This document shows, piece after piece, positions 8,266 to 16,692 of a DNA stretch of 18,513 nt. The stretch spans positions 1 to 18,513 of the forward strand of contig JANLZB010000082.1 of NCBI GenBank assembly GCA_031366005.1, in the 5' to 3' direction. This DNA is from JANLUX01 sp031366005 (GTDB taxonomy: Bacteria; Bacteroidota; Bacteroidia; AKYH767-A; OLB10). Numbering within the stretch: position 1 is the stretch's first letter; each line of letters starts with the position of its first letter. The translations under genes and the position numbers were made by a program. Under the pieces are notes generated by a model. It saw only the letters and a program-made list of their open reading frames with translations. It was not told the DNA's origin and did not search any database.

Positions 8266-9332
8266 TGCAAAAGACAAAAGGAGTTTTTTATGACGGTCTT
8301 TCATCCAGCCCTCAATCACTGGAAATAATACTGGATAAAGAAAACTCTTCGATTGTCTTTAATATTATTTCCGAAAACCTAAGTTGGAAATTAGATGAAA
8401 TACTTGTTGAACAAACAGGATCTAATGTAGAAATAAGGTCATCTGCTGGAAAGCAACTACAGTCAATAAAAATTAGCGATCCGGAATTTATTCTGCAACT
8501 TAAAAAAATCAGGAGAGAAAAAAGACTTACAGGATTTTATCACCGGCTTTTAGATTTAGGTTTTCGTACACATGCAATTATTGCAATATGTATTCTTGCA
8601 GCTATAGGAATTGGTTATGTTCTGCTGCTTCCATGGATTGCCGAAAGAGCTGTAGTTTTTATTCCCGATAGTTATGACAATAGTATAGGCACTGCTTTTT
8701 TTGAACGATATATAGATTATACAAGTATTGATTCTGTAAAAACCAAAGCGCTAAAACAATTTGCTTCACAACTTAATTTAAATAATACTAAAGAGATAAA
8801 GTTTACTGTGGTTCGGTCAAAAACAGTAAATGCTTTTGCTCTTCCTGACGGCAACATAATTGTTTTTACAGGGATCATTGAGCTAATGATGGACTATGAT
8901 GAATTGGCCGCACTGATAGGTCATGAAGTAGCACATGTAAACAACCGCCATTCGATGAAGATGATGTGCCGAAATCTTGCAGGATATTTTTTTCTCTCTG
9001 CTGTGCTTAGCGATGTGAATGGAATTATGGCTGTTATAGGAGATAATATTCACACGTTGCAGTCGTTAACTTATTCGCGAAATTTTGAGCATGAAGCTGA
9101 TGCTGAAGGTTTAAAAATGCTTGTTGCCAATAAAATTAATCCAAAGGGTATGTCTAAACTGTTCAAACGGCTTCAGGCAAAATATGTTGATATCGTACCG
9201 GAATTTTTAAGCTCGCATCCAATTACGGAGAACAGGATAAAGTTTATTGATAAAACAATTTCAGGAACTAAACCACTGATAATTGACCATCCCAAACTTC
9301 ATACAATTTTTCTCCAAGTGAAAGGTGATTAG
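8265..9332 (+). CDS. M48 family zinc metallopeptidase with N-terminal cytoplasmic domain
   Basis: The first 95 residues form a beta-rich soluble region, probably the PH-like domain found before many M48 peptidases. One membrane segment follows (about 103-125). The protease domain begins near 165. The zinc motif HEVAH is at about 220-224, and the third ligand is the first E of EHEADAEGLKML near 275, as expected for M48/gluzincin peptidases such as HtpX, BepA or Oma1. SSHPITENRI near the C-terminus is also typical. The active domain is predicted outside the cytoplasm. Gene overlap with the DUF898 gene suggests a joint role in envelope quality control, which is inference. Confidence 0.9.
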   Translation: MQKTKGVFYDGLSSSPQSLEIILDKENSSIVFNIISENLSWKLDEILVEQTGSNVEIRSSAGKQLQSIKISDPEFILQLKKIRREKRLTGFYHRLLDLGFRTHAIIAICILAAIGIGYVLLLPWIAERAVVFIPDSYDNSIGTAFFERYIDYTSIDSVKTKALKQFASQLNLNNTKEIKFTVVRSKTVNAFALPDGNIIVFTGIIELMMDYDELAALIGHEVAHVNNRHSMKMMCRNLAGYFFLSAVLSDVNGIMAVIGDNIHTLQSLTYSRNFEHEADAEGLKMLVANKINPKGMSKLFKRLQAKYVDIVPEFLSSHPITENRIKFIDKTISGTKPLIIDHPKLHTIFLQVKGD

Positions 9333-9420
9333 CCTGTGAAATACTGTCCTGTTGAGGATTATATTTCTTCACGTTGCCTTACTTAATAAAAGTAAAACCA
9401 AGTGTTTGAATTCATAAATA

Positions 9421-9771
9421 TTATTTTACTAAAATTCTTTTTCGTGGCAGCACTATTAGATAATAAATCGCAACAGATATTATCCCTGCAGCAAAAAAGA
9501 GGGTTGCTAAAGGGCGTAAAGTATCATCGTAAAAAAACTCCCCGATCATCCATATTGAATTAGCCATAATCCAAAAACTAACAGCAAGATTATGTAAAAA
9601 TTCTCCGGTATTTTTACGACTTAGCCAGGTGATGTGCAATGCAACACTGATAGTAGGTATTATCATAATTACCCCTCCCGTTTTCCATAGCATTACCCAG
9701 CAGGTATCTTTTAATAACCATAATACTATATGAAGGTTCTCGTATTCGCGTATATTTTTAAGATTAATCAT
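9421..9771 (-). CDS. Small hypothetical membrane protein, four predicted TM segments
   Basis: A 116-residue protein I cannot assign to a named family. It has a short polar N-terminus (MINLKNIREYENLH), then about four hydrophobic stretches: near 15-35, 36-50, 63-80 and 88-108, and a basic tail PRKRILVK. The second segment contains IIPTISVALHITWLS and the third VSFWIMANSIWMIGEFF, both rich in Trp and Phe. It is monocistronic as far as can be seen, with a nested stem-loop directly before its start. The frame is open without interruption and coding-like in composition. Function unknown. Confidence 0.65.
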   Translation of the reverse strand: MINLKNIREYENLHIVLWLLKDTCWVMLWKTGGVIMIIPTISVALHITWLSRKNTGEFLHNLAVSFWIMANSIWMIGEFFYDDTLRPLATLFFAAGIISVAIYYLIVLPRKRILVK

Positions 9772-9774
9772 TTT

Positions 9775-9814
9775 GCAGGATTTAATTTAAAGCATTTGCT
9801 TTCGATAATCCTGC
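9775..9814 (-). promoter_or_regulatory. Nested stem-loop in the leader of the small membrane protein gene
   Basis: GCAGGATT (9775-9782) pairs perfectly with AATCCTGC (9807-9814), and inside it AAAGC (789-793 of 9xxx) pairs with GCTTT (9798-9802) around an ATTT loop. The outer arm begins only 3 bases from the ATG at 9769-9771. The structure could affect translation initiation. No known riboswitch or leader class is recognised. Confidence 0.4.
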
Positions 9815-9825
9815 GAATATAATTA

Positions 9826-9908
9826 GTTTACTTTCCGGAGTAATAATCAACGGATAGCAAGATTGAAAATTGATTTTTTATTTGATTACGATTAACCAGA
9901 AAGTAAAC
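9826..9908. repeat. Imperfect inverted repeat in the 9.8-9.9 kb gap
   Basis: GTTTACTTTC (9826-9835) and GAAAGTAAAC (9899-9908) are perfect 10-bp inverted repeats, and the pairing continues inward imperfectly to about 9850 and 9884. It lies between the small membrane protein gene and the cytochrome gene. Nothing else is recognised there. Confidence 0.4.
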
Positions 9909-9944
9909 AGACTCCTTTGAATTGATTACAGAATTCCATTTCCA

Positions 9945-9988
9945 TTTATTAGATAAGCCAAGATTTAAAACTTAGCTTATCTAATAAA
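9945..9988 (-). terminator. Probable terminator downstream of the cytochrome gene
   Basis: Perfect 14-bp inverted repeat (TTTATTAGATAAGC and its complement) with a 16-base loop, 23 bases after the cytochrome stop codon. The stem is AT-rich and its outer ends are A/T tracts, so the RNA end would carry a short U run. Position and shape fit a rho-independent terminator for the minus-strand gene. Confidence 0.6.
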
Positions 9989-10010
9989 AGAATTTATCAG
10001 CATCAACTGG

Positions 10011-10643
10011 TTAACTTTTTTTCATATCAGGAGGAGGCAATGGGTCAGGCACTTTATTCGATATTGGTGGTAATGATTTGAGGTAAGTAAATATAGCTCT
10101 CAGGTCTTCATCGGTCATTTGCCTGTAATTCTGCCAAGGCATAGGAGGTAACAATGTGCGTCCTGATTCAATACCCATAAACTTACCAGTACGCATTATT
10201 TTTATGAACAATTCAGGTGTCCATGCACCAGTGCCTGTCTCGTTATCAGGAGTGAGGTTTACAGGAAATGAAACTCCCCACAGGCCCGTCCATGCGGTCA
10301 GGTCCTGCGCGCCCATAACCCATTTACCGGGGGCAAGTTCACTCTGTTTAATTTCAGGCAGTTTACTGTCAGCCGGATGACCTGACAATCTTCTTGTTGA
10401 ATCAACAACCGGGCCTTCAGCTGTCATAATTTTTGGTGAATGACAATCATCACATACACAAAGAGCTACCAGATAACGACCTCGGTCAATTTCACTCTGA
10501 TTGGACATGAGTTGAGCTGCGGTACTGTCACCCGGGTGATTCGTAGAATTGGTGTCAGCATTTTCAACTTTGTTTTGTGTGCAATGTGTTAACAACGCGA
10601 TGCAAGAAATAATAAGAAGGGAAGTAAGGATTGTTTTTTTCAT
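10011..10643 (-). CDS. c-type cytochrome lipoprotein
   Basis: A 210-residue exported protein. The N-terminus is a lipoprotein signal (MKKTILTSLLIISCIALLTHC, probable lipid-modified Cys21; the residue before it, His, is atypical). A low-complexity linker (22-50) follows, then a single cytochrome c fold: haem-binding CDDCH (64-68) and a likely axial Met in LLPPMPW (Met168), followed by the terminal helix MTDEDLRAIFTYLKSLPP. The spacing is long for a simple class I cytochrome, with about 100 residues between haem motif and Met ligand, as in the short cytochromes related to alcohol/sorbose dehydrogenase subunits. Role: electron transfer at the membrane; partners are not nearby. It has its own promoter. 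Confidence 0.88.
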   Translation of the reverse strand: MKKTILTSLLIISCIALLTHCTQNKVENADTNSTNHPGDSTAAQLMSNQSEIDRGRYLVALCVCDDCHSPKIMTAEGPVVDSTRRLSGHPADSKLPEIKQSELAPGKWVMGAQDLTAWTGLWGVSFPVNLTPDNETGTGAWTPELFIKIMRTGKFMGIESGRTLLPPMPWQNYRQMTDEDLRAIFTYLKSLPPISNKVPDPLPPPDMKKS

Positions 10644-10691
10644 TTGAATAATGATGTATTAAGGTTAATTTATACAATCAATGGGAAAATA

Positions 10692-10720
10692 CAAATGTAA
10701 TTTTTTTCCCTTATCTCAAA
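10692..10720 (-). promoter_or_regulatory. Bacteroidota-type promoter for the cytochrome gene
   Basis: On the minus strand, TTTG (10720-10717), 17 bases, then TACATTTG (10699-10692). This matches the Bacteroidota consensus TTTG / TAnnTTTG in sequence and spacing. It predicts a transcript start near 10685 and a leader of about 40 bases. It is the best-formed promoter in the window. Confidence 0.7.
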
Positions 10721-10751
10721 TGAAGAAAATTTAAAACCTATGTCCCTAAAC

Positions 10752-10786
10752 TTTTGAGATGTGATCAGGCAAATAAAATCTCAAAA
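10752..10786 (-). terminator. Inverted repeat downstream of csbD-like gene, possible terminator
   Basis: TTTTGAGAT (10752-10760) and ATCTCAAAA (10778-10786) form a perfect 9-bp stem around a 17-base loop, about 120 bp after the csbD-like stop. AT-rich and without a clear U tract, so either a weak terminator or a protein-binding dyad. The rest of the 10644-10907 gap shows no gene. Confidence 0.4.
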
Positions 10787-10907
10787 AATCTATGTGAAAC
10801 AATAAAAAAACAATCCACCGCAGATTTATTTATGAGAAAACAATTAAAGAAGGATGAAAAAAATAAACCTTAAAATGAGTTGAACAGTTAGAGTTAAACT
10901 GCAATCC

Positions 10908-11096
10908 TTATCCCAATGACTTGAGCCAGGTGATCACTTCATCCCGGGTTTTACCCAGCTTTTGCTGGATGCGTCCTACCAGTTCGTCATCCTTTCCTTC
11001 TTCATAACGTAGATCATCATCGGTGAGGTCAGCATGTGCTTGTTTCACTTTGCCTTTCATTTCGTTCCACTTGCCTTTTAATTCGAGCTTATCCAT
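10908..11096 (-). CDS. CsbD-family small stress-response protein
   Basis: A 62-residue, highly charged, all-helical protein beginning MDKLELKGKWNEMKGKVKQ, with the repeated WNEMKGKxKQ and ...QKLGKTRDEVITWLKSLG pattern of the CsbD domain. Members are small cytoplasmic proteins induced by general stress (sigma-B in Bacillus; YjbJ in E. coli); biochemical function is unknown. Length is typical. Upstream, TACTTTTA (11132-11125, minus) is one mismatch from the -7 consensus, but no -33 element is seen. Monocistronic. Confidence 0.88.
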   Translation of the reverse strand: MDKLELKGKWNEMKGKVKQAHADLTDDDLRYEEGKDDELVGRIQQKLGKTRDEVITWLKSLG

Positions 11097-11263
11097 AGTT
11101 TATATTTTTTTTAGTAATCTTAATTAAAAGTATGTGCCACCCTGATGCTGTATAATTTAATTCTGATTGTGATTATTTTATTTTTTTGTCGTTGCATGTT
11201 GTATAATTGGTCAGGGGGTTTCATACCTCTGTCGAACTTATATTTTCTCTATTTCAATTTACT

Positions 11264-11271
11264 TAGATTTG
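11264..11271 (+). promoter_or_regulatory. Candidate -7 promoter element for the Asp-box protein gene
   Basis: TAGATTTG is an exact match to TAnnTTTG, 36 bases before the ATG at 11308. The expected -33 TTG is not present at the right distance, where a T-run lies instead. It also argues against the TTG at 11269 being a start codon, since that triplet is inside the promoter element. Confidence 0.5.
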
Positions 11272-11307
11272 TTAACTCTCAAAAGTTTATCTTTTAATTT
11301 ACGTCTT

Positions 11308-14300
11308 ATGAAAAAATCATTCAATACAAAACTATTTTTAACAGCAGCACTTCTTATTTCAAGCCTATGTTACAGCCAGAAAAAACTTAAATCCGTACAG
11401 GAAAAAAGTGATTCGCTCAAAGCCGAAACATTTAAAGGTCTCAGCTTTCGCAGCATTGGTCCTGCGGTTACTTCAGGACGTGTGGTTGATTTTGCAGTAA
11501 ATCCTACGAATAAAAAAGAATATTTTGTTGCTGCTGCTTGCGGTGGTGTATGGAAAACAAGCAATGCTGGAATTACTTATGATCCCGTTTTTGATAATGA
11601 AGGTTCATACTCCATCGGTTGCGTTCGTATTGATCCGACTAACACAAACGTAGTATGGGTTGGCTCAGGTGAGAATAATAACCAGCGAAGTGTTGCTTAT
11701 GGTGATGGAGTATATAAATCTGTTGACGGTGGCAAGAGTTGGAAAAACATGGGATTGAAAAATTCTGAACATACAGGTATGATTGCAATTGATCCGAAAA
11801 ATACTGATGTTGTTTATGTAGCAGCTTATGGTCCTCTTTGGAAAGAAGGTAGTGACCGTGGTATTTATAAAACTATTGATGGAGGAAAAACATGGAAACA
11901 CATTTTATCAGTAAGTGAAAATACCGGCTTTAATGAAATACATATTGATCCGCGAAACAGTAACGTGTTGTATGCGTGTGCACACCAGCGAAGAAGACAG
12001 GTGTTTGCTTATATAAGCGGTGGTCCTGAATCAAATATTTATAAGAGTATTGATGGCGGAACAACATGGGATACTTTGAAAACAGGTTTGCCGGATGGTG
12101 ATAAAGGAAGAATAGGGCTTGCCATTTCACCGGTTAATCCTGATTATGTGTATGCTATTGTTGAAGCTACCGCTAAGAAAGGTGGAGTGTTTCGTTCAAC
12201 AAATCGCGGAGCAACGTGGGAAAAAATGAGTGACAACACAACAGCAGGAAATTATTACCAGGAAATATTTTGTGATCCTAAAGATGTGAACAAAGTTTTT
12301 TATATGGATTTCTGGGTGAATGTTTCATTGGATGGAGGAAAAACATTTAAGAAGATTGGTGAGAAACACAAGCACGTGGATAATCATGCATTATGGATTG
12401 ATCCTGATGATACGCAACATTTACTGGTGGGATGTGATGGCGGTGTTTATGAAACATACGACTTCGGAGCTAACTGGCAATTCAAAGCAAACCTTCCTGT
12501 AACGCAGTTTTATAAAGTTGCTGTGGATAACAGTTCACCGTTCTATTTTGTTTATGGAGGCACACAGGATAACCAATCACTGGGTGGACCGGCAAGAACA
12601 ATCAGCGCCAATGGAATCACCAATGCCGATTGGTTTGTTACGCAGGAAGGAGATGGTTTTGAATCGCAGGTTGATCCCGATGATCCGAATATTGTGTATG
12701 CCCAATCACAGTATGGAGGCCTTGGTCGTTATGATCGCAAGAGTGGAGAATCTGTTGACATTAAACCTGTGGAAGGAGAAAATGATTCTGCGTTAAGATG
12801 GAACTGGGATTCACCACTGCTGGTTTCAACACACAAACACACCCGGTTATATTTTGGAGCAAATAAATTATTCCGCAGTGATGACCGCGGTAATTCATGG
12901 ACCGTTATAAGTGGTGATCTTTCAAGACAGCTTGACCGGAACAAATTGCCAATAATGGGAAAAGTATGGAGTGTAGATGCAGTTGCAAAAAATCAATCTA
13001 CCGATTTTTACGGACAGCTGGTTACCATAGCTGAAAATTATTTTGATGAAAATAATTTACTGGTTGGCACTGATGATGGGTTGATTCAAATTACAAATGA
13101 TGGTGGGAAAAGCTGGTCGCGCATTGATCATTTTCCCGGAGTGCCTGATCACACTTATGTAAACCAGATCATTGGATCACAACATGATAAAAATACTTTC
13201 TATGCTGCCTTTAATCATCACCGTTATGGCGATTTCAAACCTTATTTATTTAAAAGTATTGATGGTGGAAAAACATGGACATCTATCAGTGGCAATCTTC
13301 CACTAAGAGGAAGTGTTTATACAGTGGCAGAAGATCACGTGAATCCTCACTTGCTTTTTGCAGGAACTGAATTTGGTGTTTACTTTACCGTGGATGCAGG
13401 AAGACAATGGATTCAACTGAAAGGAGGTTTACCAACAGTTGCTGTTCGTGATATTGCGATTCAGCAACGCGAAAATGATTTGGTGCTTGCAACTTTCGGA
13501 AGAGGATTTTATGTGCTTGATGATTATTCTCCATTGCGCACGTTCAAGCCCGAAGACCTTAAAAAAGAAGCATTGATTTTACCTGTTAAAGATTCATGGA
13601 TGTTTATTGAATCGAGAAAAATTGGTGCACCGTTAAAAGGATTCCAGGGAGAAAGTTTTTATTCAACGCCAAATCCTCCGGTGGGTGCAGTGTTTACTTA
13701 TTATCTTAAGGATGATATTAAAACGATAAAAGAAAAAAGACAGGAGATTGAAAAAACAAAAGTTAAAGATGGATCGCCTGTCTATTATCCAACATTCGAT
13801 TCTCTTCGGTTAGAGGACAATCAACCTGAGCCTTATTTATTATTTACAATTACAGATTCAAAAGGAGATGTTATTCGCAAATTAAAAACAGCAGCTAAAA
13901 AAGGAATACAACGAATCACATGGAACTTCCGCTATGCCGCATCAGGACCTGTTGAATTTAAAACACCTGATCCAACAAATCCATATGATCAACCTGAATT
14001 GGGTTATCTTGCATTACCCGGAACATATAATATCTCCATGAGCAAGTTTGAAGATGGTAAACTAACTGAGCTGGTAACTTCGCAGCCCTTTATTACCAAA
14101 CTTTTAAACAACGCAACACTGCCTGCTGTTGATAGAAAAATAGTGGAAGAGTTCAGTAGCAAAGTGAGTGAGCTAAGAAGAGTTACTGCAGCAGCGGATA
14201 ATTACAGAACAGAATTGGTTAATAAAATCAAGTACATTAAAACCGCACTTATTGATGCGCCTTCAGGTTTGCAGGAATTAACCGGCCAGGTATATGCAAT

Positions 14301-14604
14301 TGAAAAAAGATTGATTGTTGTTGATACAAAAATGAATGGTGACGCCACTCTTGTAAAGCGTGAGTTTGAAGTTGCTCCATCTATCAAAGGACGCATTGGT
14401 GCCATACAAGGTTCACTGTGGACAACCACAGCTGCTCCAACACAAACATCTATCAGTTCCTATGAAATAGCTTCTAAACAATTTGAAAAAGTGATGGAAG
14501 AAATAAAATCAATTGATACAGAGATTAAGAAAGTAGAAATTGCTCTTGAACAAAGTAAAGCTCCTTATACTCCCGGAAGATTGCCTGTAAGAATGGAAAA
14601 GTAA
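11308..14604 (+). CDS. Secreted Asp-box / VPS10-like beta-propeller protein
   Basis: The ATG at 11308 gives 1098 residues and a clean signal peptide (MKKSFNTKLFLTAALLISSL, cleavage near CYSQ); a TTG at 11269 would add 13 residues before it and is unlikely. About ten Asp-box motifs (S/T-x-D-x-G-x-x-W) are spread through the first 700 residues, for example SVDGGKSW (near 138), TIDGGKTW (188), SIDGGTTW (247), SDDRGNSW (523), TNDGGKSW (595), SIDGGKTW (649). This indicates one or two beta-propellers of the sortilin/BNR type. After about 760 comes a beta-sandwich-like region (TDSKGDVIRKLKTA, ITWNFRYA) and a helical C-terminus. Such proteins are often annotated as glycosyl hydrolase or VPS10 protein. 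No catalytic residues are recognised, and enzymatic activity is not supported. Confidence 0.88.
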   Translation: MKKSFNTKLFLTAALLISSLCYSQKKLKSVQEKSDSLKAETFKGLSFRSIGPAVTSGRVVDFAVNPTNKKEYFVAAACGGVWKTSNAGITYDPVFDNEGSYSIGCVRIDPTNTNVVWVGSGENNNQRSVAYGDGVYKSVDGGKSWKNMGLKNSEHTGMIAIDPKNTDVVYVAAYGPLWKEGSDRGIYKTIDGGKTWKHILSVSENTGFNEIHIDPRNSNVLYACAHQRRRQVFAYISGGPESNIYKSIDGGTTWDTLKTGLPDGDKGRIGLAISPVNPDYVYAIVEATAKKGGVFRSTNRGATWEKMSDNTTAGNYYQEIFCDPKDVNKVFYMDFWVNVSLDGGKTFKKIGEKHKHVDNHALWIDPDDTQHLLVGCDGGVYETYDFGANWQFKANLPVTQFYKVAVDNSSPFYFVYGGTQDNQSLGGPARTISANGITNADWFVTQEGDGFESQVDPDDPNIVYAQSQYGGLGRYDRKSGESVDIKPVEGENDSALRWNWDSPLLVSTHKHTRLYFGANKLFRSDDRGNSWTVISGDLSRQLDRNKLPIMGKVWSVDAVAKNQSTDFYGQLVTIAENYFDENNLLVGTDDGLIQITNDGGKSWSRIDHFPGVPDHTYVNQIIGSQHDKNTFYAAFNHHRYGDFKPYLFKSIDGGKTWTSISGNLPLRGSVYTVAEDHVNPHLLFAGTEFGVYFTVDAGRQWIQLKGGLPTVAVRDIAIQQRENDLVLATFGRGFYVLDDYSPLRTFKPEDLKKEALILPVKDSWMFIESRKIGAPLKGFQGESFYSTPNPPVGAVFTYYLKDDIKTIKEKRQEIEKTKVKDGSPVYYPTFDSLRLEDNQPEPYLLFTITDSKGDVIRKLKTAAKKGIQRITWNFRYAASGPVEFKTPDPTNPYDQPELGYLALPGTYNISMSKFEDGKLTELVTSQPFITKLLNNATLPAVDRKIVEEFSSKVSELRRVTAAADNYRTELVNKIKYIKTALIDAPSGLQELTGQVYAIEKRLIVVDTKMNGDATLVKREFEVAPSIKGRIGAIQGSLWTTTAAPTQTSISSYEIASKQFEKVMEEIKSIDTEIKKVEIALEQSKAPYTPGRLPVRMEK

Positions 14605-14644
14605 ATTCCAATAAAGAGCAAATAATGCAGTATTTAAATTTACT
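14600..14644. terminator. Possible bidirectional terminator between convergent genes
   Basis: AGTAAATT (14600-14607, overlapping the stop codon of the Asp-box gene) and AATTTACT (14637-14644) are inverted repeats with a 29-base loop, in the 56-bp gap between convergent genes. Short, AT-rich and weak. Confidence 0.25.
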
Positions 14645-14660
14645 ATTTCAGCAACAGTTG

Positions 14661-15467
14661 TCAGATTATTTTAAATCTATCTGCATCCATCATCACAGGA
14701 AACGCAGACCGATACTTAGTAAGTTCCTTATAAGACAACTCCACTGTTTCAATTCCTTTTTTATTTCGTTTCAATTTACTGATTGGTTTTCCAAGAGGAT
14801 CTAATACTACACTTTCTCCATTATGATCCATTCCATTACCATCTTTACCTACACGATTAACTGCTGCAACATAAGATTGATTTTCTATAGCGCGTGCAAT
14901 TAACAACTGGTTCCATGCGTGGCTACGTACCGCAGGCCAGTTAGCAACATAAAGTAATAAATCAAAATCAGCATTTCCATTTTGATCTAACTGATTGCGG
15001 CTCCAAACTGGAAAACGAAGATCATAACATACCAGCGGACAAATATTCCATCCTTTGTGATTGATCAACACACTTTCAGTGCCTGCAGTGAAAACACCGT
15101 TCTCTTTTCCCATTCTGAATAAATGCCGTTTGTCATATTGCTCATAACTCCCATCCACATTCATCCAGATAAAACGATTGTGAAATTTAGTCTTTTCTGT
15201 GATGATCAGGCTTCCGCAGACAGCACTGCTTAATGCGTGAGCAACTTCTGCCATCCACTGCATTGTTAATCCTTCCGGCTTCTCCGCTAATGCAGAAGCA
15301 TTCATGCTGAAACCTGTGTTAAACATTTCAGGCAATACAATTAAATCTGTCTCATTTCTTTTTAATGCACTCAATATTTTAGAAAACTGATTCAGATTTT
15401 TTATTGGTTGTTCCCAATGCAACGAAGTTTGCACTAATGTTATGTGAAGATTTTTTGGTGAAGCCAT
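14661..15467 (-). CDS. Nitrilase-superfamily omega-amidase (YafV/Nit2 type)
   Basis: A 268-residue carbon-nitrogen hydrolase. The catalytic triad is visible: Glu47 in LPEMFNTGF, Lys113 in YDKRHLF, and nucleophile Cys147 in CYDLRFPVW. The sequence around these residues (EMFNTGFSM, KRHLFRMG, LVCYDLRFPVWSRN) is that of omega-amidases such as E. coli YafV, which hydrolyse 2-oxoglutaramate or 2-oxosuccinamate. The gene lies 56 bp downstream of the aminotransferase gene on the same strand, and that enzyme type would produce the substrate. TAACTTTG (15492-15485, minus), an exact TAnnTTTG, sits about 18 bases upstream of the ATG and may give it an additional promoter. Confidence 0.9.
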   Translation of the reverse strand: MASPKNLHITLVQTSLHWEQPIKNLNQFSKILSALKRNETDLIVLPEMFNTGFSMNASALAEKPEGLTMQWMAEVAHALSSAVCGSLIITEKTKFHNRFIWMNVDGSYEQYDKRHLFRMGKENGVFTAGTESVLINHKGWNICPLVCYDLRFPVWSRNQLDQNGNADFDLLLYVANWPAVRSHAWNQLLIARAIENQSYVAAVNRVGKDGNGMDHNGESVVLDPLGKPISKLKRNKKGIETVELSYKELTKYRSAFPVMMDADRFKII

Positions 15468-15523
15468 AGATATCGTTTAGAAAACAAAGTTATTTAAAGT
15501 ACTTCGCAATGAGGAAACGGATA

Positions 15524-16684
15524 TTATTTCACCGCTCTTAGCTTCTCTGCTGCTTTCTCCAATGTTGCATTATCTTTCGCAAAACAAAAACGTAATACTT
15601 TATTATCAACCGGCACATTATAAAAAACAGAAACAGGAATGGATGCAATCCCCGCTTCTTTTGTTAAACGTATTGCATAATCAGTGTCTTTCTCTTTGGT
15701 GATCTTACTATAATCCAACAATTGAAAATAAGAGCCTGAACATGGAAGCGGTTTAAACTTTGAACCTGCAATTAATTCTAAAAAATAATCACGCTTCTGC
15801 TGATAGAAATTATTTAAGCCCGAGTAATTTTTTGCATCCTTCATGTGTTCAGCCAATGCATGTTGCAATGGTGTGTTTACAGAGAAAACTTCAAACTGGT
15901 GAACCTTTCTGAACTCACTCATTAACTTTTCAGGAGCCAGGCAATAGCCCATCTTCCATCCGGTAGCATGATAAGTTTTACCAAACGAGTAAACAATAAA
16001 ACTGCGTTCAGCTAATTTAGGATAACGTGCTATGCTTTGGTGTTCATATCCATCAAAAATTATATGCTCATACACTTCATCACTCAAAATAATTATATCA
16101 GTGCTGGCAGTTATTTTTTCCAACTGCTGCATATCCTTTGCAGTGAGAATGCTGCCTGTTGGATTATGCGGTGTGTTAATGATAATCATGCGTGTCCGCT
16201 GGTTGATCAGTTTTTTTACTTCATTCCAGTTGATACGAAAATCAGGAGCTTGTAAATGCACATGAATCGGAATACCACCTGATAATTCAATAGCCGGCAC
16301 ATAACTGTCATAGGCAGGTTCAAACACTATTACTTCATCACGTTCATGAATGATGGAGGTTATCGCAGTATATAATGCCTGTGTTCCACCTGCAGTAATG
16401 GTAATTTCTTTTTCAGGATGATAAGTGGCAGAATAAAGCGCATTCATTTTTTCTGAAATACGCTCACGCAACTTCATCACACCCTGCATCGGTGCATATT
16501 GATTGAAGCCATCCTTCATGTACTTATTGATGAGCTTAATCAATTCAGGAGAAACATCAAAATTTGGAAACCCCTGGCTGAGATTTATTGCGCCTGTTTC
16601 ATTGGCAAGTCCGCTCATGATTGCAAAAATGGTTGTACCTGCCTTGGGTAATTTACTTTTTATAGCTCCTTTGTATTCCGGCAT
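15524..16684 (-). CDS. Class I PLP aminotransferase, methionine/glutamine transaminase-like (YbdL type)
   Basis: A 386-residue fold-type I aminotransferase. Visible active-site features: TAGGTQALYTA (PLP phosphate region, about 98-107), NTPHNPTG with Asn174, SDEVYEH with Asp202 and Tyr205, Schiff-base Lys236 in SFGKTYHATGWKMGY, and a substrate-carboxylate Arg in LRFCFAK near 368. NLSQGFPNFD near the start and the ATGWKMGY segment are characteristic of the YbdL / kynurenine-glutamine transaminase K group, which prefers methionine, glutamine and aromatic amino acids. Adjacent omega-amidase supports a glutamine-driven transaminase role. A 16-bp palindrome and an octamer inverted repeat lie just upstream of the start. 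Confidence 0.9.
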   Translation of the reverse strand: MPEYKGAIKSKLPKAGTTIFAIMSGLANETGAINLSQGFPNFDVSPELIKLINKYMKDGFNQYAPMQGVMKLRERISEKMNALYSATYHPEKEITITAGGTQALYTAITSIIHERDEVIVFEPAYDSYVPAIELSGGIPIHVHLQAPDFRINWNEVKKLINQRTRMIIINTPHNPTGSILTAKDMQQLEKITASTDIIILSDEVYEHIIFDGYEHQSIARYPKLAERSFIVYSFGKTYHATGWKMGYCLAPEKLMSEFRKVHQFEVFSVNTPLQHALAEHMKDAKNYSGLNNFYQQKRDYFLELIAGSKFKPLPCSGSYFQLLDYSKITKEKDTDYAIRLTKEAGIASIPVSVFYNVPVDNKVLRFCFAKDNATLEKAAEKLRAVK

Positions 16685-16692
16685 AATGAGTA

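Noticed and set aside
9379..9395. Terminator after the M48 peptidase gene (TTACTT/AAGTAA)
   Set aside because: Only a 6-bp AT-rich stem without a U tract; too weak to call.
11125..11142. TGGCAC upstream of the CsbD-like gene, resembling the -24 part of a sigma-54 promoter
   Set aside because: The -12 GC element is missing at the required spacing.
11269..11307. TTG start for the Asp-box protein, adding 13 residues
   Set aside because: The added residues precede a well-formed signal peptide that starts at ATG 11308, and the TTG is part of a TAGATTTG promoter element.
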